From Mesorhizobium sp. M2E.F.Ca.ET.219.01.1.1 (GTDB taxonomy: Bacteria; Pseudomonadota; Alphaproteobacteria; Rhizobiales; Rhizobiaceae): a stretch of 64,000 nt of DNA. Location of the stretch: the NCBI RefSeq assembly GCF_004016445.2, contig NZ_SADT02000004.1:450500-514499 (forward strand). The letters run 5' to 3'. Shown in pieces: positions 19,482 to 28,126 of this stretch. The notes under the pieces are model-generated. The model worked only from the letters and a program-made list of their open reading frames with translations. It did no database searches and was not told the origin of the DNA. The position numbers and the translations under genes were made by a program. Each line of letters starts with the position of its first letter. Position 1 is the stretch's first letter.

Positions 19482-20666
19482 TCAGTCGAGCACCGAGACG
19501 ATCGCCTTGGCGAGATCGTCCATGCCGTCTTCCGGCAGGCCGGCGACGTTGATGCGGCTGTCGCCGACCATATAGACGGCGTGCTCGGTGCGCAGGCGTT
19601 CGACCTGTGCCTCGGTCAGCCCAAGCCTGGAAAACATGCCGCGATGGCTGGCGACGAAATCGAAGCGGTCGGAGTTGGACTGCCGGCGCAGCGCCTCTGC
19701 GAAGGCGACGCGGAGTCTCAGCATGCGCAGCCGCATCTCCTCGAGCTCCGTCTCCCAGTCTTTCCTCAGACCGGCGTCTTCAAGCACCATGCGCACGGCC
19801 GCTGCGCCATGATCCGGCGGCATCGAATAGAGCGCCCGCGCGGCCGCCAGCATCTGGCTCATCGCCACATCGGCCTGGGCGCCGTCTTTGGCCAGGATCA
19901 TCGCAGCACCTACGCGATCGCGATAAACGGCGAAGTTCTTCGAGCAGCTCGAGGCGACCACCATTTCCGGCACCCGCTCGGCCAGCAGCCGCAAGCCGGC
20001 GGCATCGGCGTCCAGGCCCTCGCCGAAGCCTTGATAAGCGATATCGACGAAAGGCAGCAGGCCGCGCTCCAGGAGAACGTCGGCGACCTTGGCCCACTGA
20101 TCGAGATCGAGATTGGCGCCGGTGGGGTTGTGGCAGCAGCCATGCAGGAGCACGACGTCGCCGCTGTTGCCCGTCTTGAGCGCCGCCAGCATCTCGTCGA
20201 AGCGGACGGCACCGGAAGCGGCATCGAAATAGGGATAGTCGCGAACCTGCAGACCGGCGGCGCGCATCACGGGCGGATGGTTCGGCCATGTCGGATCGGA
20301 AAGCCAGACCGTCGCGCCGGTGCGCGTGCGCTGCAGAAGCTCTGCCACCAGCCTGAGCGCGCCGGAGCCGCCCGGCGCCTGTGCCGCGCGGATGCGCGAA
20401 TGGTCGGCCTTGTCGCCGAAGGCGAGCTTGATCATGGCGGCGTTGAAGCCGGTGTCGCCGGCAAGGCCGAGATAGGTCTTGGTGTCCTGGCTCGCCAGCA
20501 GCCGCTTCTCGGCCTCGCGCACGGCGCGCATCACCGGCGTCTTGCCGTCGATGTCCTTGTAGACACCGACACCGAGGTCGACTTTGCCCGGACGTGGATC
20601 GTTGCGATAGAGGCCGATCAGGGCAAGGATCTTGTCGGCGGGCGCGGGCTGCAGGGTCTCGAACAT
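19482..20666 (-). CDS. Aromatic/aspartate aminotransferase (class I)
   Basis: 394 residues from the ATG at 20666 (MFETLQP). Class I PLP fold: LGVGVYKDIDGKTPVM and the TYLGLAGDTGFN segment, then HGCCHNPTGANLD. FVDIAYQGFGEGLDADA and the PLP lysine motif SSCSKNFAVYRDRVGA follow. Composition resembles TyrB/tyrosine aminotransferase, acting on aromatic amino acids and aspartate with 2-oxoglutarate. The stand-alone gene has its promoter in the short gap before the divergent sigma-factor gene. Confidence 0.9.
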   Translation of the reverse strand: MFETLQPAPADKILALIGLYRNDPRPGKVDLGVGVYKDIDGKTPVMRAVREAEKRLLASQDTKTYLGLAGDTGFNAAMIKLAFGDKADHSRIRAAQAPGGSGALRLVAELLQRTRTGATVWLSDPTWPNHPPVMRAAGLQVRDYPYFDAASGAVRFDEMLAALKTGNSGDVVLLHGCCHNPTGANLDLDQWAKVADVLLERGLLPFVDIAYQGFGEGLDADAAGLRLLAERVPEMVVASSCSKNFAVYRDRVGAAMILAKDGAQADVAMSQMLAAARALYSMPPDHGAAAVRMVLEDAGLRKDWETELEEMRLRMLRLRVAFAEALRRQSNSDRFDFVASHRGMFSRLGLTEAQVERLRTEHAVYMVGDSRINVAGLPEDGMDDLAKAIVSVLD

Positions 20667-20781
20667 CGAAAAGGACTCCAATGGCGGCGGAGTGATACGC
20701 AAATCGCCCCCGCCGCGCCAGCGGTTTCCTCACAGACGGCGACACGAAAAGAAACGCCGGGCAGGGGATTAAATTCCCTAC

Positions 20782-21333
20782 ATGCTCCGTAAACAGGGCA
20801 TGAAACGGTCGATGGCACGCTTCGATATTGTCGGACAGTTGGGGTCGCTGCGGCGCTACGCGCGCTCGCTGACGCGCGACGGCGCCGATGCCGAGGATCT
20901 CGTCCATGACGCGCTGGTGCGCGCCTATGAGCGGCGTGCGACCTTTCGCTCGGGCGGCAATCTGCGCGCCTGGCTCTTGGCGATCGTGCACAACATCTTC
21001 ATCGACCGCATGCGCTCGCGACGCTCCGAGGCGGCGCGCATCGAACAGGCCGGTCTCGTCGCCGACCGAAGCGTGCCGGCGTCGCAGGACCATTCGGTGC
21101 GCCTGTCGCAGGTCAGGGAGGCGTTTCTTTCGCTCCCCGGGGAACAGCGCTCCGCGCTGCATCTCGTCGCCATCGAAGGGCTTTCCTATCAGCAGGCGGC
21201 CGAGGTCATCGGCGTGCCGCTCGGAACGCTGATGTCGCGCATCGGCCGCGCGCGTGCCGCGCTGCGCGAGATGGAGGAGAGCGGGCCACAGAAAGCCAGG
21301 CCGCATCTCAGGATCGTGGGAGACGATCAATGA
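20782..21333 (+). CDS. ECF-type RNA polymerase sigma factor
   Basis: 183 residues with sigma-70 region 2 (SLRRYARSLTRDGADAEDLVHDALVRAYER, the LRAWLLAIVHNIFIDRMR helix) and region 4 (LPGEQRSALHLVAIEGLSYQQAAEVIGVPLGTLMSRIGRARAAL). The start is ambiguous: ATGs at 20782, 20800 and 20812 are all in frame and none has a strong ribosome site. The stop overlaps the next gene by ATGA, the usual sigma/anti-sigma layout. The target regulon and signal cannot be read from the sequence. Confidence 0.9.
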   Translation: MLRKQGMKRSMARFDIVGQLGSLRRYARSLTRDGADAEDLVHDALVRAYERRATFRSGGNLRAWLLAIVHNIFIDRMRSRRSEAARIEQAGLVADRSVPASQDHSVRLSQVREAFLSLPGEQRSALHLVAIEGLSYQQAAEVIGVPLGTLMSRIGRARAALREMEESGPQKARPHLRIVGDDQ

Positions 21334-22103
21334 CCGCCATTGTCGACCCCGTAACCGATGCCGATCTCGACGCCTATGTAGACGACCAGCTGGATGTCGC
21401 CCGCCGCATCGAAGTCGAGGCGCATCTCGCCGCGCGCCCGGAAGCGGCGGCGCGCGTGATGTCGGACCTGAGGACGCGCGACGAACTTCGCGTCGCGCTT
21501 GCCGGACCCGTCGGCATGGCACGTCCGGCCACGACAGAAGCGGCGCGACGGCTGGAGCGGGCGCTAGCGAGGGGGCGTGTGCTTGCCGTGCTGCAGCGCG
21601 CCGCGGCCGCGGCCGTGCTGGTCGCGGCGGGCTGGCTGGCCAACGGCATTTTCGGACCGATCGCGGTGACTAAGGTGGTCGCCTCGACGCAGCCGCCGGC
21701 CTACGTCGAGGATGCGGTGAGAGCGCATCGGACGACCTTGATGCGCGAGACGATGCCGTCGCAGAAAGAGGCGCCGGGTTACGATGCCGACGAGATCCGC
21801 GCCGCCACCGCAATCGTCATGCCGTCGCTGCCCGAGGACTGGAAGATCCGCGACGTCCAGGTCTACCCCTCGCAATTCGGGCCGAGCGTCGAGGTGGCGG
21901 TCGAGACCAGGGACCTGGGCCTCGTCTCGCTGTTCGCCATCAGACCCGGCACGTTCGACGTGGTGAAGCCGACGGTCGCGCCCGCCGACGACATCTCGAC
22001 CGCCTATTTCCAGATCGGTGAGGTTGCCTATGCGGTGGTCGGGCGCGGCGACGCTGGCAGCCTCGACCGTGCCGCCGAGAAACTCGCCAGAACTCTCTAC
22101 TGA
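21330..22103 (+). CDS. Single-pass membrane anti-sigma factor
   Basis: 257 residues. An N-terminal sigma-binding part (DADLDAYVDDQLDVARRIEVEAHLA) is followed by one transmembrane helix (about 88-106, VLAVLQRAAAAAVLVAAGWLA) and a periplasmic domain of about 150 residues. The zinc motif HxxxCxxC of ZAS anti-sigmas is degenerate: H32 is kept, but both cysteine positions are Arg36 and Ala39. It probably holds the upstream ECF factor at the membrane until a periplasmic signal arrives. Pairing by ATGA overlap is strong evidence of function. Confidence 0.87.
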   Translation: MTAIVDPVTDADLDAYVDDQLDVARRIEVEAHLAARPEAAARVMSDLRTRDELRVALAGPVGMARPATTEAARRLERALARGRVLAVLQRAAAAAVLVAAGWLANGIFGPIAVTKVVASTQPPAYVEDAVRAHRTTLMRETMPSQKEAPGYDADEIRAATAIVMPSLPEDWKIRDVQVYPSQFGPSVEVAVETRDLGLVSLFAIRPGTFDVVKPTVAPADDISTAYFQIGEVAYAVVGRGDAGSLDRAAEKLARTLY

Positions 22104-22138
22104 AAACCGACGCTTTGCAGAGAACCAAGGAGAACCAA

Positions 22139-22855
22139 ATGAACAGCCCCAATCTGGGATACCGAATGGGCACCGGCGTCCAGGCCGGAGCCGTCTATGA
22201 CGAGGGCCTGCGCAAGCACATGCTGCGCGTCTACAACTATATGGGCCTCGGTCTCGTCGTCACCGGCCTCGTCGCCTTCTTCGTGGCCTCGACGCCGGCG
22301 CTCTACGTGCCGATCTTCTCCAGCCCGCTGAAATGGGTGGTGATGCTGGCGCCGCTCGCCTTCGTCATGATCTTCTCGTTCAAGATGCAGACCATGTCGG
22401 CGGCGAGCGCACAGGCGATGTTCTGGGCCTTCTGCGCCGTCATGGGCCTGTCGCTCGCCTCGGTGTTCCTGGTCTTCACCTCGACCAGCATCGCGCGCAC
22501 CTTCTTCATCGCCGCCACAATGTTCGGCGCCACCAGCCTCTACGGCTACACGACCAGGCGCGACCTGACGCAGTTCTCGTCCTTCCTGATCATGGGCCTG
22601 ATCGGTGTGGTGATCGCGAGCCTGGTCAACCTGTTCCTCGGCTCGACCGCGCTGCAATTCGCCATTTCGGTGATCGGTATTGCCGTCTTCGTCGGCCTCA
22701 CTGCCTGGGACACGCAGACGATCAAGGAGCAGTATGCAGAGAATTTCGACGCGGAATCGCTGCAGAAGCTCGCCGTCTTCGGCGCCTTCTCGCTCTATCT
22801 GAACTTCATCAACATCTTCCAGCTGCTGCTAAATTTCACCGGCGAGCGCGAATAG
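22139..22855 (+). CDS. Bax inhibitor-1/YccA-family membrane protein
   Basis: 238 residues with seven hydrophobic segments. Family marks are HMLRVYNYMGLGLVVTGLVAFF near the start and FVGLTAWDTQTIKE before the last helix. The proteins sit in the inner membrane and are linked to protease regulation and calcium leak. AAGGAG lies 7 bases before the ATG at 22139. A perfect terminator follows. Confidence 0.92.
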   Translation: MNSPNLGYRMGTGVQAGAVYDEGLRKHMLRVYNYMGLGLVVTGLVAFFVASTPALYVPIFSSPLKWVVMLAPLAFVMIFSFKMQTMSAASAQAMFWAFCAVMGLSLASVFLVFTSTSIARTFFIAATMFGATSLYGYTTRRDLTQFSSFLIMGLIGVVIASLVNLFLGSTALQFAISVIGIAVFVGLTAWDTQTIKEQYAENFDAESLQKLAVFGAFSLYLNFINIFQLLLNFTGERE

Positions 22856-22889
22856 CTGGACCGTAGCAGGCAGCATTGCTGACCTCGGC

Positions 22890-22919
22890 TGGCCGGAGGG
22901 AAACCTCCGGCCATTTTTT
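22890..22919 (+). terminator. Rho-independent terminator after the BI-1 gene
   Basis: Perfect 10-bp stem TGGCCGGAGG (22890-22899) and CCTCCGGCCA (22904-22913) with a GAAA tetraloop, followed by six T residues (22914-22919). Confidence 0.92.
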
Positions 22920-23028
22920 GTCCTATCGCCGTGCACCGCCGTGTGAGGTGCCGCATGCCTGCCGCGCTTGAGTTCACGCGCGGCCTTTTGCTAGCCTGCC
23001 GGCCAGATCAGCCAGCCGCGAGGATGCA

Positions 23029-23904
23029 ATGGAACAGGTGACGCTTCACGCTGACGGGATCTCGGCGACCATCGTCCGGCAGGGGGCTGAACTGGTCTCG
23101 CTACGCGATGGCGACGGCACCGAGCTTCTGTGGCAGGCGGGGCCGGCCTGGCGCCGCCATTCGCCGGTCCTGTTCCCGATCGTCGGCCGACTCAAGGGCG
23201 ATCAGCTGCGCCATCGCGGCCAAACCTATCCGATGACGCAGCATGGCTTTGCGCGCGACCGGCGCTTTGCCTGGGCGGAGCAGGGGCCTACCTCCTGCAC
23301 ATTGGTCCTATCGGATGACGCCGAGACCAGGGCGCGCTACCCCTTTGCCTTTCGCCTGGCCATTGGCTACGACCTGAAACCCCGGCAGCTCGGCGTGACC
23401 TTCGAGATCACCAATACCGGCGACGAGCCGCTGCCGGCCTCGATCGGTGCGCATCCGGCGTTCAATTGGCCGCTGCTGCCGGAACTGCCCAAGGAAGCCT
23501 ATCGGCTGACCTTCGCCGACGATGAACCTGCGCCGGTCCGCCGCCTGAAGGACGGTCTGCTGCTGCCGGACCCCCAAACGACGCCCATTGAGGGAAAGAC
23601 GCTGCCCCTTTCCGAAAAATTGTTCGTCGACGACGCCGTCATCCTCGACAGGCCGGCCAGCACCAGCGTGCGCTACACCGCCGGCCGCGGCCCGGCGATC
23701 GAGATGTCGTGGCAGGGATTCAACGAGCTCGGCATCTGGTCCAAGCCCGGCGGCGCGCCTTTCCTGTGCATCGAGCCCTGGCACGGCATCGCCAGTCCCA
23801 TCGATTTCGACGGCGAGTTCGCCGACAAGCCTGGTGCCATGCTGATCGAGCCGGGCGGCCGGCGCGTTCTGAGCTACCGGGTCGGCCTCAGCCGGGAACC
23901 GTAG
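23029..23904 (+). CDS. Aldose 1-epimerase family protein
   Basis: 291 residues. The galactose-mutarotase-like fold shows RHSPVLFPIVGRLKGD, YPMTQHGFARDRRF, the IGAHPAFNWPL active-site region and CIEPWHGIASP. It resembles the LacX/YeaD subgroup acting on hexose phosphates or free hexoses; the substrate is not evident. The next gene starts 3 bases after the stop, so both form one unit. Confidence 0.88.
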   Translation: MEQVTLHADGISATIVRQGAELVSLRDGDGTELLWQAGPAWRRHSPVLFPIVGRLKGDQLRHRGQTYPMTQHGFARDRRFAWAEQGPTSCTLVLSDDAETRARYPFAFRLAIGYDLKPRQLGVTFEITNTGDEPLPASIGAHPAFNWPLLPELPKEAYRLTFADDEPAPVRRLKDGLLLPDPQTTPIEGKTLPLSEKLFVDDAVILDRPASTSVRYTAGRGPAIEMSWQGFNELGIWSKPGGAPFLCIEPWHGIASPIDFDGEFADKPGAMLIEPGGRRVLSYRVGLSREP

Positions 23905-23907
23905 AGC

Positions 23908-24327
23908 ATGGCATACGTCATCAAGGCCGAGATCGAGGACCCGCGGGCGGAGACATTCGTCTTCGCCGCCCAGAAAACCATGTATGGCGGCAAGCGCATT
24001 GCCCAAGGCGATGCCGTCTTCCTGTTCGCCAGTGAGAACGAAGGCGGGCAGGGGCTTGTCGCACGCGGCGTCGTGACTTCCTCGGAGGCCGTCCCCAGAC
24101 ATCCCGATCTCGAACGGCAGACGCCGCGCGTCAGCGTTTCCATTCGCCGCACCGCCTTGGCGAAGAGGCGGTTGGGCCGCGATGAGCTCAAGCGCTTCAA
24201 GGATTGGAACGACGGCCGGCCCGAGAGCGAGCTCAATTTCAAATTCTACCGCCAGGCGACGAACAAGATCGTCGGCATCTCGGACGTGGCGGCCGCATTT
24301 CTCGACGGGTTTTTCCAGCACCCGTGA
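23908..24327 (+). CDS. Uncharacterised protein with PUA/EVE-like N-terminus
   Basis: 139 residues, soluble, not assigned to a named family. The stretch FVFAAQKTMYGGKRIAQGDAVFLFASENEGGQGLVARGVV resembles the beta-barrel of PUA/EVE/ASCH-like domains, which bind modified bases or RNA; this is fold guesswork from the pattern. The C-terminal half is basic (RRTALAKRRLGRDELKRF). It is probably co-transcribed with the epimerase gene, 3 bases upstream. Confidence 0.7.
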   Translation: MAYVIKAEIEDPRAETFVFAAQKTMYGGKRIAQGDAVFLFASENEGGQGLVARGVVTSSEAVPRHPDLERQTPRVSVSIRRTALAKRRLGRDELKRFKDWNDGRPESELNFKFYRQATNKIVGISDVAAAFLDGFFQHP

Positions 24328-24344
24328 CCGCTGAAGGGACCGCA

Positions 24345-24372
24345 AAAAGGAAAGCCCGGCGCGGGGCCGGGC
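24345..24372 (-). terminator. Terminator for the porin-type gene (minus strand)
   Basis: GCCCGGC (24354-24360) and GCCGGGC (24366-24372) form a 7-bp GC stem. On the minus strand it is followed by a T-rich run (A-rich on the plus strand at 24345-24353). It lies 27 bases after the porin gene stop and faces the end of the preceding plus-strand gene. Confidence 0.7.
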
Positions 24373-24398
24373 CAATCCAATTCGGGACTATCGATCGG

Positions 24399-25142
24399 TC
24401 AGTTGCCGAACTTGTAGCTCAACCTCGCCATGACGACGTCGGCCCTGGCCTTGACCTTGTACGTCTCCGGATTGTTTCCGAGGGAACCGTTGTCGAACAC
24501 GTTGGGTCCGGTGCTGGTCTTGGAGCCGAGATCGATGTGCGTGTAGTCGACGCCGAGGCTCAGCTTGTCGGTGAGGGCATAGTCGATGCCTGCGCCGATG
24601 GCGTAGCCGTTGTGCCAGTCGTTCTGCTCGTAAGTGACGAGAGCGTCATTGTCGCGCGCCTTGAAGCCGACCTCGCCGCCGGCATAGCCGCCCTTGGCGT
24701 AGATCAGGACGCGGTCGAAGGCATAGCCGATCCGGCCGATCACTGTTGCATAATGCTGGATTCGACCGGTCTCGGTATCGCTGTCCGGGAAATAGGGACT
24801 GACGATCGTCTTCCTTATTCCCGTCGCAGTCCACGAGGCTTCGCCGCCCAGCACGAATTGGTTCCACTGATACTGGGCGCCGACATGCACGCCGCCGGCG
24901 ATATTCGTATCGCGGAAATGGAACCCCTCGGTTCCGGCGGGAACCGCATCGGTAAAGAAACCGCCATTCGGTTGCGTGACGTCGGTGGCCGTTATGTCAC
25001 CGTTGGCGACGCCGATCTGCGCGCCGGCATAGAAGCCGCTCCAGTCATAGGCCGAGCCGGCAATCGGGCCAGCCAGATCCGCGGCCGAAGCAGCGGTCGC
25101 GCTGAGCCCAGCCAGCGCGGCAATTGCAATAAGTCTCTTCAC
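24399..25142 (-). CDS. Outer-membrane beta-barrel protein (Omp25/porin-like)
   Basis: 247 residues from a GTG at 25142 with a perfect GGAGG 7 bases upstream. The signal peptide is VKRLIAIAALAGLSATAASA, cleaved before ADL. The mature part starts with YDWSGFYAGAQIGVANG and ends in MARLSYKFGN, typical of the small Omp25/Omp31 barrels of Rhizobiales. Alternating residues suggest eight strands. It belongs to the outer membrane; passage of solutes is not established for this subgroup. A longer frame to 25226 is not needed. Confidence 0.9.
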   Translation of the reverse strand: MKRLIAIAALAGLSATAASAADLAGPIAGSAYDWSGFYAGAQIGVANGDITATDVTQPNGGFFTDAVPAGTEGFHFRDTNIAGGVHVGAQYQWNQFVLGGEASWTATGIRKTIVSPYFPDSDTETGRIQHYATVIGRIGYAFDRVLIYAKGGYAGGEVGFKARDNDALVTYEQNDWHNGYAIGAGIDYALTDKLSLGVDYTHIDLGSKTSTGPNVFDNGSLGNNPETYKVKARADVVMARLSYKFGN

Positions 25143-25336
25143 TGAATTCCTCCGATCCACCCAAATCCCATCGGCGCCTGAACATAGACGAATATTTGAA
25201 AATAAAGTGTGATGAATTAGCCGCACTAGCTATAAATCAGCATGATGCATTGGAGGCGGCTCACAAACAGTAATCGCTAATATAAGTGGCGCGAGCGAAG
25301 CTCCTGATGACCGGAAAATAGACGGTTGCCGAGCTT

Positions 25337-26248
25337 CTACATTTGCCGGACTACGGCGCCTATCGCGTTGACAACAAGCCGTGCGGCGGTGAGTGCCGAC
25401 AGGCCGTCAATGTCCGCAGGAGGATAAAGCTCGACAAGGTCGAACCCGACAATCCGTGCCCGTCTGCCAAGGCCGGCAATGAGGTCAATCGCCTGGGTGT
25501 AGGACAGGCCGCCGGGCGTGCGCGCCGCCACGCCCGGCATGATGCCAGGATCGAGGCCGTCGCAGTCGAGGGTGACGACGACCTGCGCGCCTTCGGGAAT
25601 ATGCCGCAGAGCGACCTCCACGCCTTGAGCGTGAACCTCGCGCGCCGTCACGAAGCGGCTGCCATAGCGCCGCGCCGCTTCGATTTCGGCGTGGCGTGCG
25701 CTGCCGACGCTGCGCAGGCCGACTTGCACCATCCCTGCCACATGCGGCATCTCGCTAGCCCGCCGCATTGGGCTCGAATAACCATGGCGCTCGCCATGAA
25801 CTTCGTCGCGCCAGTCGATGTGGGCGTCGATCTGCAGGATCCAGATGGGTCCACGGTCGGCAAAGCCGGCAAGGAACGGAATGACGACGGAATCGTCACC
25901 GCCAAGCATGATCGGCACGGCCGGCAGGGACAGGACTTCGCGCGTCTTTGCCTCGATCCGGGCCCGGTTGCCGGCATTGTCGTGCATGATGGTCAAGATG
26001 TCGCCGGCGTCGGTGCAGCAGCCCGGCCCGTCATTGAACAATGGGCCACCGAGATCGAAATCCCAGTGCTCGACCAGCGGGGCATCGTCCCGGCTGGCGA
26101 TGCGGATGGCGTTGGCGGCCTCGGCATGGCCGCTGCTGTCCTGGCCACGATAGGTGCTTCCATGACCCGCTCCGAAGATCACGGCTCGCGGCACGTGCCC
26201 GTCGGAGAAGCGATCGGGAAAGCCGAGAAAGGAAGGCGTGGCGATCAT
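25337..26248 (-). CDS. speB: Agmatinase/ureohydrolase
   Basis: 303 residues from the ATG at 26248. The dinuclear manganese motifs are present: GGDDSV, QIDAHIDWRDE and VVTLDCDGLDPGIMPG. AVIFGAGHGSTYRGQDSSGHAEA marks the N-terminus. The enzyme most likely hydrolyses agmatine to putrescine and urea, though related guanidinobutyrase or guanidinopropionase activity cannot be excluded. The gene stands alone and diverges from the LprI-like gene. Confidence 0.85.
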   Translation of the reverse strand: MIATPSFLGFPDRFSDGHVPRAVIFGAGHGSTYRGQDSSGHAEAANAIRIASRDDAPLVEHWDFDLGGPLFNDGPGCCTDAGDILTIMHDNAGNRARIEAKTREVLSLPAVPIMLGGDDSVVIPFLAGFADRGPIWILQIDAHIDWRDEVHGERHGYSSPMRRASEMPHVAGMVQVGLRSVGSARHAEIEAARRYGSRFVTAREVHAQGVEVALRHIPEGAQVVVTLDCDGLDPGIMPGVAARTPGGLSYTQAIDLIAGLGRRARIVGFDLVELYPPADIDGLSALTAARLVVNAIGAVVRQM

Positions 26249-26365
26249 TGTCCGGATGCTTTCATTGTTGCGCCGCGGCGCGACGGCAGCTTGGGGCAGG
26301 GTAGTTGCTTCAGCCCGGAGTTTTGCGACAATTCGCATCTCGCGCAACACAATGGGGCTACAGCG

Positions 26366-26926
26366 ATGAAAAGCGTTCTGATACTGGCGGTTTGTGCTTT
26401 GCTCCTTGCCGCCTTGTCGCCGGCAACGGCCGGGGAGAAATTACGCGCCTCGGACAAGGCAGCACTTGCCGAATGCCTGAAATATGTCGGCGATTTCCCA
26501 GGCAACGTCCCTGGCGTGAACGATACGCCGACGCCGGCTATCCATATCGACAATGCCATCAAGCTCGCCGGACACGAACCTGCCTCGTGCATCAACTACG
26601 TGACCGAACTGTGCTCTTTTGAGAGCGACGACGGCCAGTCGCAACTGGGACTGATCGATTGCGCGAACCGCGAGGTCAACGTGTGGGAGGATCGTCTCAA
26701 CACGACCTATGCGGCGCTGATGGCCAAGGCCGCGCCCAAGACGCGGGAAGGCTACCGCAAGATGCAGCGCGCCTGGATCGCATACCGGGATGCGCGGTGC
26801 GCGGCGGAAGGCTCCGCCGAAACCGTCAACACCGATCGCCAGAGCAATATCATGGTCAGTTGCGCACTCGACGCGACGGCCCGGCAGGCGCTGATCCTCG
26901 ATGATGAGCTGTCGGATCTGCAGTGA
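26366..26926 (+). CDS. Secreted LprI-like (DUF1311) protein
   Basis: 186 residues. A signal peptide (MKSVLILAVCALLLAALSPATA) is followed by a region with cysteine pairs and a C-terminal LprI/DUF1311 domain (CANREVNVWEDRLNTTYAALM, MQRAWIAYRDARC, CALDATARQALIL). LprI of Mycobacterium inhibits lysozyme; most homologues are uncharacterised periplasmic proteins. The frame is open far upstream, but that part is the shadow of the ureohydrolase gene, so the ATG at 26366 is used. Confidence 0.85.
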   Translation: MKSVLILAVCALLLAALSPATAGEKLRASDKAALAECLKYVGDFPGNVPGVNDTPTPAIHIDNAIKLAGHEPASCINYVTELCSFESDDGQSQLGLIDCANREVNVWEDRLNTTYAALMAKAAPKTREGYRKMQRAWIAYRDARCAAEGSAETVNTDRQSNIMVSCALDATARQALILDDELSDLQ

Positions 26927-27131
26927 CGGCGATGACACTGCCGAAGTTCTCGTCGCGGGCGGGGTTCCTCGGCGGCCTCTCGGGATGAAGTCGCCGGATC
27001 GGCTGGTCGGCCAACGTTAGTGGTTTAGCACGCGAATGTAGATGAGTGGCCGTGTGTCTCGAACAAGGGCGACGCCTTCATGGCCTATTCAGGCGATTAG
27101 TTCCGGAGCGGCTATCGGCTGTCATATCCGT

Positions 27132-27159
27132 AAGTCGCATAAGATAGATTATGGAACTT
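27132..27159. other. dif-like XerC/XerD recombination site
   Basis: A 28-bp sequence with two 11-bp half-sites, AAGTCGCATAA (27132-27142) and TTATGGAACTT (27149-27159), around the 6-bp spacer GATAGA. The halves are an imperfect inverted repeat. The layout 11-6-11 and the inner CGCATAA/TTATG match the E. coli dif site at 17 of 28 positions by my alignment. It lies in the otherwise empty gap 26927-27304, between convergent genes, and gene strand bias changes here. I see nothing else in the gap. Known: dif resolves chromosome dimers at the terminus. That this is the functional dif is inference. Confidence 0.75.
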
Positions 27160-27304
27160 AGGTGTTAGGCGCCGACCTAGAATTGCCGCGGCTTTCGCCA
27201 TTGGCGACAAACTCTGTGGACTGGCTGCGTGTGCCACTTTGCGAATTCGGGCTACCAGCCAAACGGACGAATGACCGGCTGCGACACCAACTGAGCAGTT
27301 GCCG

Positions 27305-28126
27305 CTATCGCTCTGACTCGTAAGGGATTTCGATCACCATGCCGTCATAGGCCGGCGCCACGTGCTCCGGCGTCTCAGCCATGACCACGGCGTAGTCCAG
27401 CGGCACGTGCATATGTGTCAGCACGGCTTTCGTTGGTGCCAGTTTCTCGATCCAGCCCAATGCTTGGCCGAGCGACAAGTGGCTAGGATGCGTGTTGTAT
27501 TGCAGCGCGTCGATCACCAGCATGTAGAGGCCGCGCAGGCGCTCGGCGGTGGCGTCCGGAAAGCCGCTGATATCAGGGCAGTAGGCAAGCCCGCCGATAC
27601 GGAAGCCGAGCGAGATGATGTCGCCATGAAACTGCGGCAGCGGCTCAAGGGTGAGGGCGCCCCCCTCGCCTTCGATCATCACCGGACTGGCATGGTCGAT
27701 GATGTGGGGCTTGACGATCGGCGGATAAGAGCTGCCGGGTGGCGTCTCGAAGCAGTAGCCGAACGCCTCGCGCATCCGGCGCATCGTCGGCTCGTCGGCA
27801 TGGATGTCGATCCTGTGGCGCTGGTCGTGCACGTAGCCGCGTAGATCGTCGATGCCGTGGATGTGGTCGGCATGCGGATGGGTATAGACGACGGCATCGA
27901 TGCGCCGGACCGAAGCCATCAGCATCTGCTCGCGGAAATCCGGCCCGGTGTCGATGACGACCGTGGTGCGCGCGCCGTTGGTGGCAATGCGCTCGACCAG
28001 GGCTGCCGTGCGCATGCGCCGGTTCTTCGGATTCGCGGGGTCGCAATTGCCCCAATCGCCGGTGATGCGCGGCGTGCCTGGCGACGACCCGCAGCCAAGG
28101 ATGGTGAGGCGCAGCCGGTCGCTCAT
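27305..28126 (-). CDS. MBL-fold metallo-hydrolase (PhnP/RNase Z-like)
   Basis: 273 residues. The metal site is THPHADHIHGIDDLR, with further histidines in LPQFHGD and LTHMHVPLDY. LGCGSSPGTPRITGDWGNCDPANPKNRR at the start resembles the PhnP-type phosphodiesterase subgroup. It likely cleaves a cyclic or nucleotide phosphodiester; the substrate is unknown. The start overlaps the tatD stop (ATGA), so it is the last gene of a metG-tatD-MBL unit. Confidence 0.88.
   Translation of the reverse strand: MSDRLRLTILGCGSSPGTPRITGDWGNCDPANPKNRRMRTAALVERIATNGARTTVVIDTGPDFREQMLMASVRRIDAVVYTHPHADHIHGIDDLRGYVHDQRHRIDIHADEPTMRRMREAFGYCFETPPGSSYPPIVKPHIIDHASPVMIEGEGGALTLEPLPQFHGDIISLGFRIGGLAYCPDISGFPDATAERLRGLYMLVIDALQYNTHPSHLSLGQALGWIEKLAPTKAVLTHMHVPLDYAVVMAETPEHVAPAYDGMVIEIPYESER

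Noticed and set aside
20751..20781. GAAAC followed by an A/T-rich stretch as a possible ECF autoregulatory promoter
   Set aside because: Only a -35-like GAAAC is seen; no convincing -10 at the right spacing before the sigma-factor gene.
26927..27304. Short open frames in the gap around the dif-like site
   Set aside because: None has a ribosome site, usual codon use or a recognisable product.
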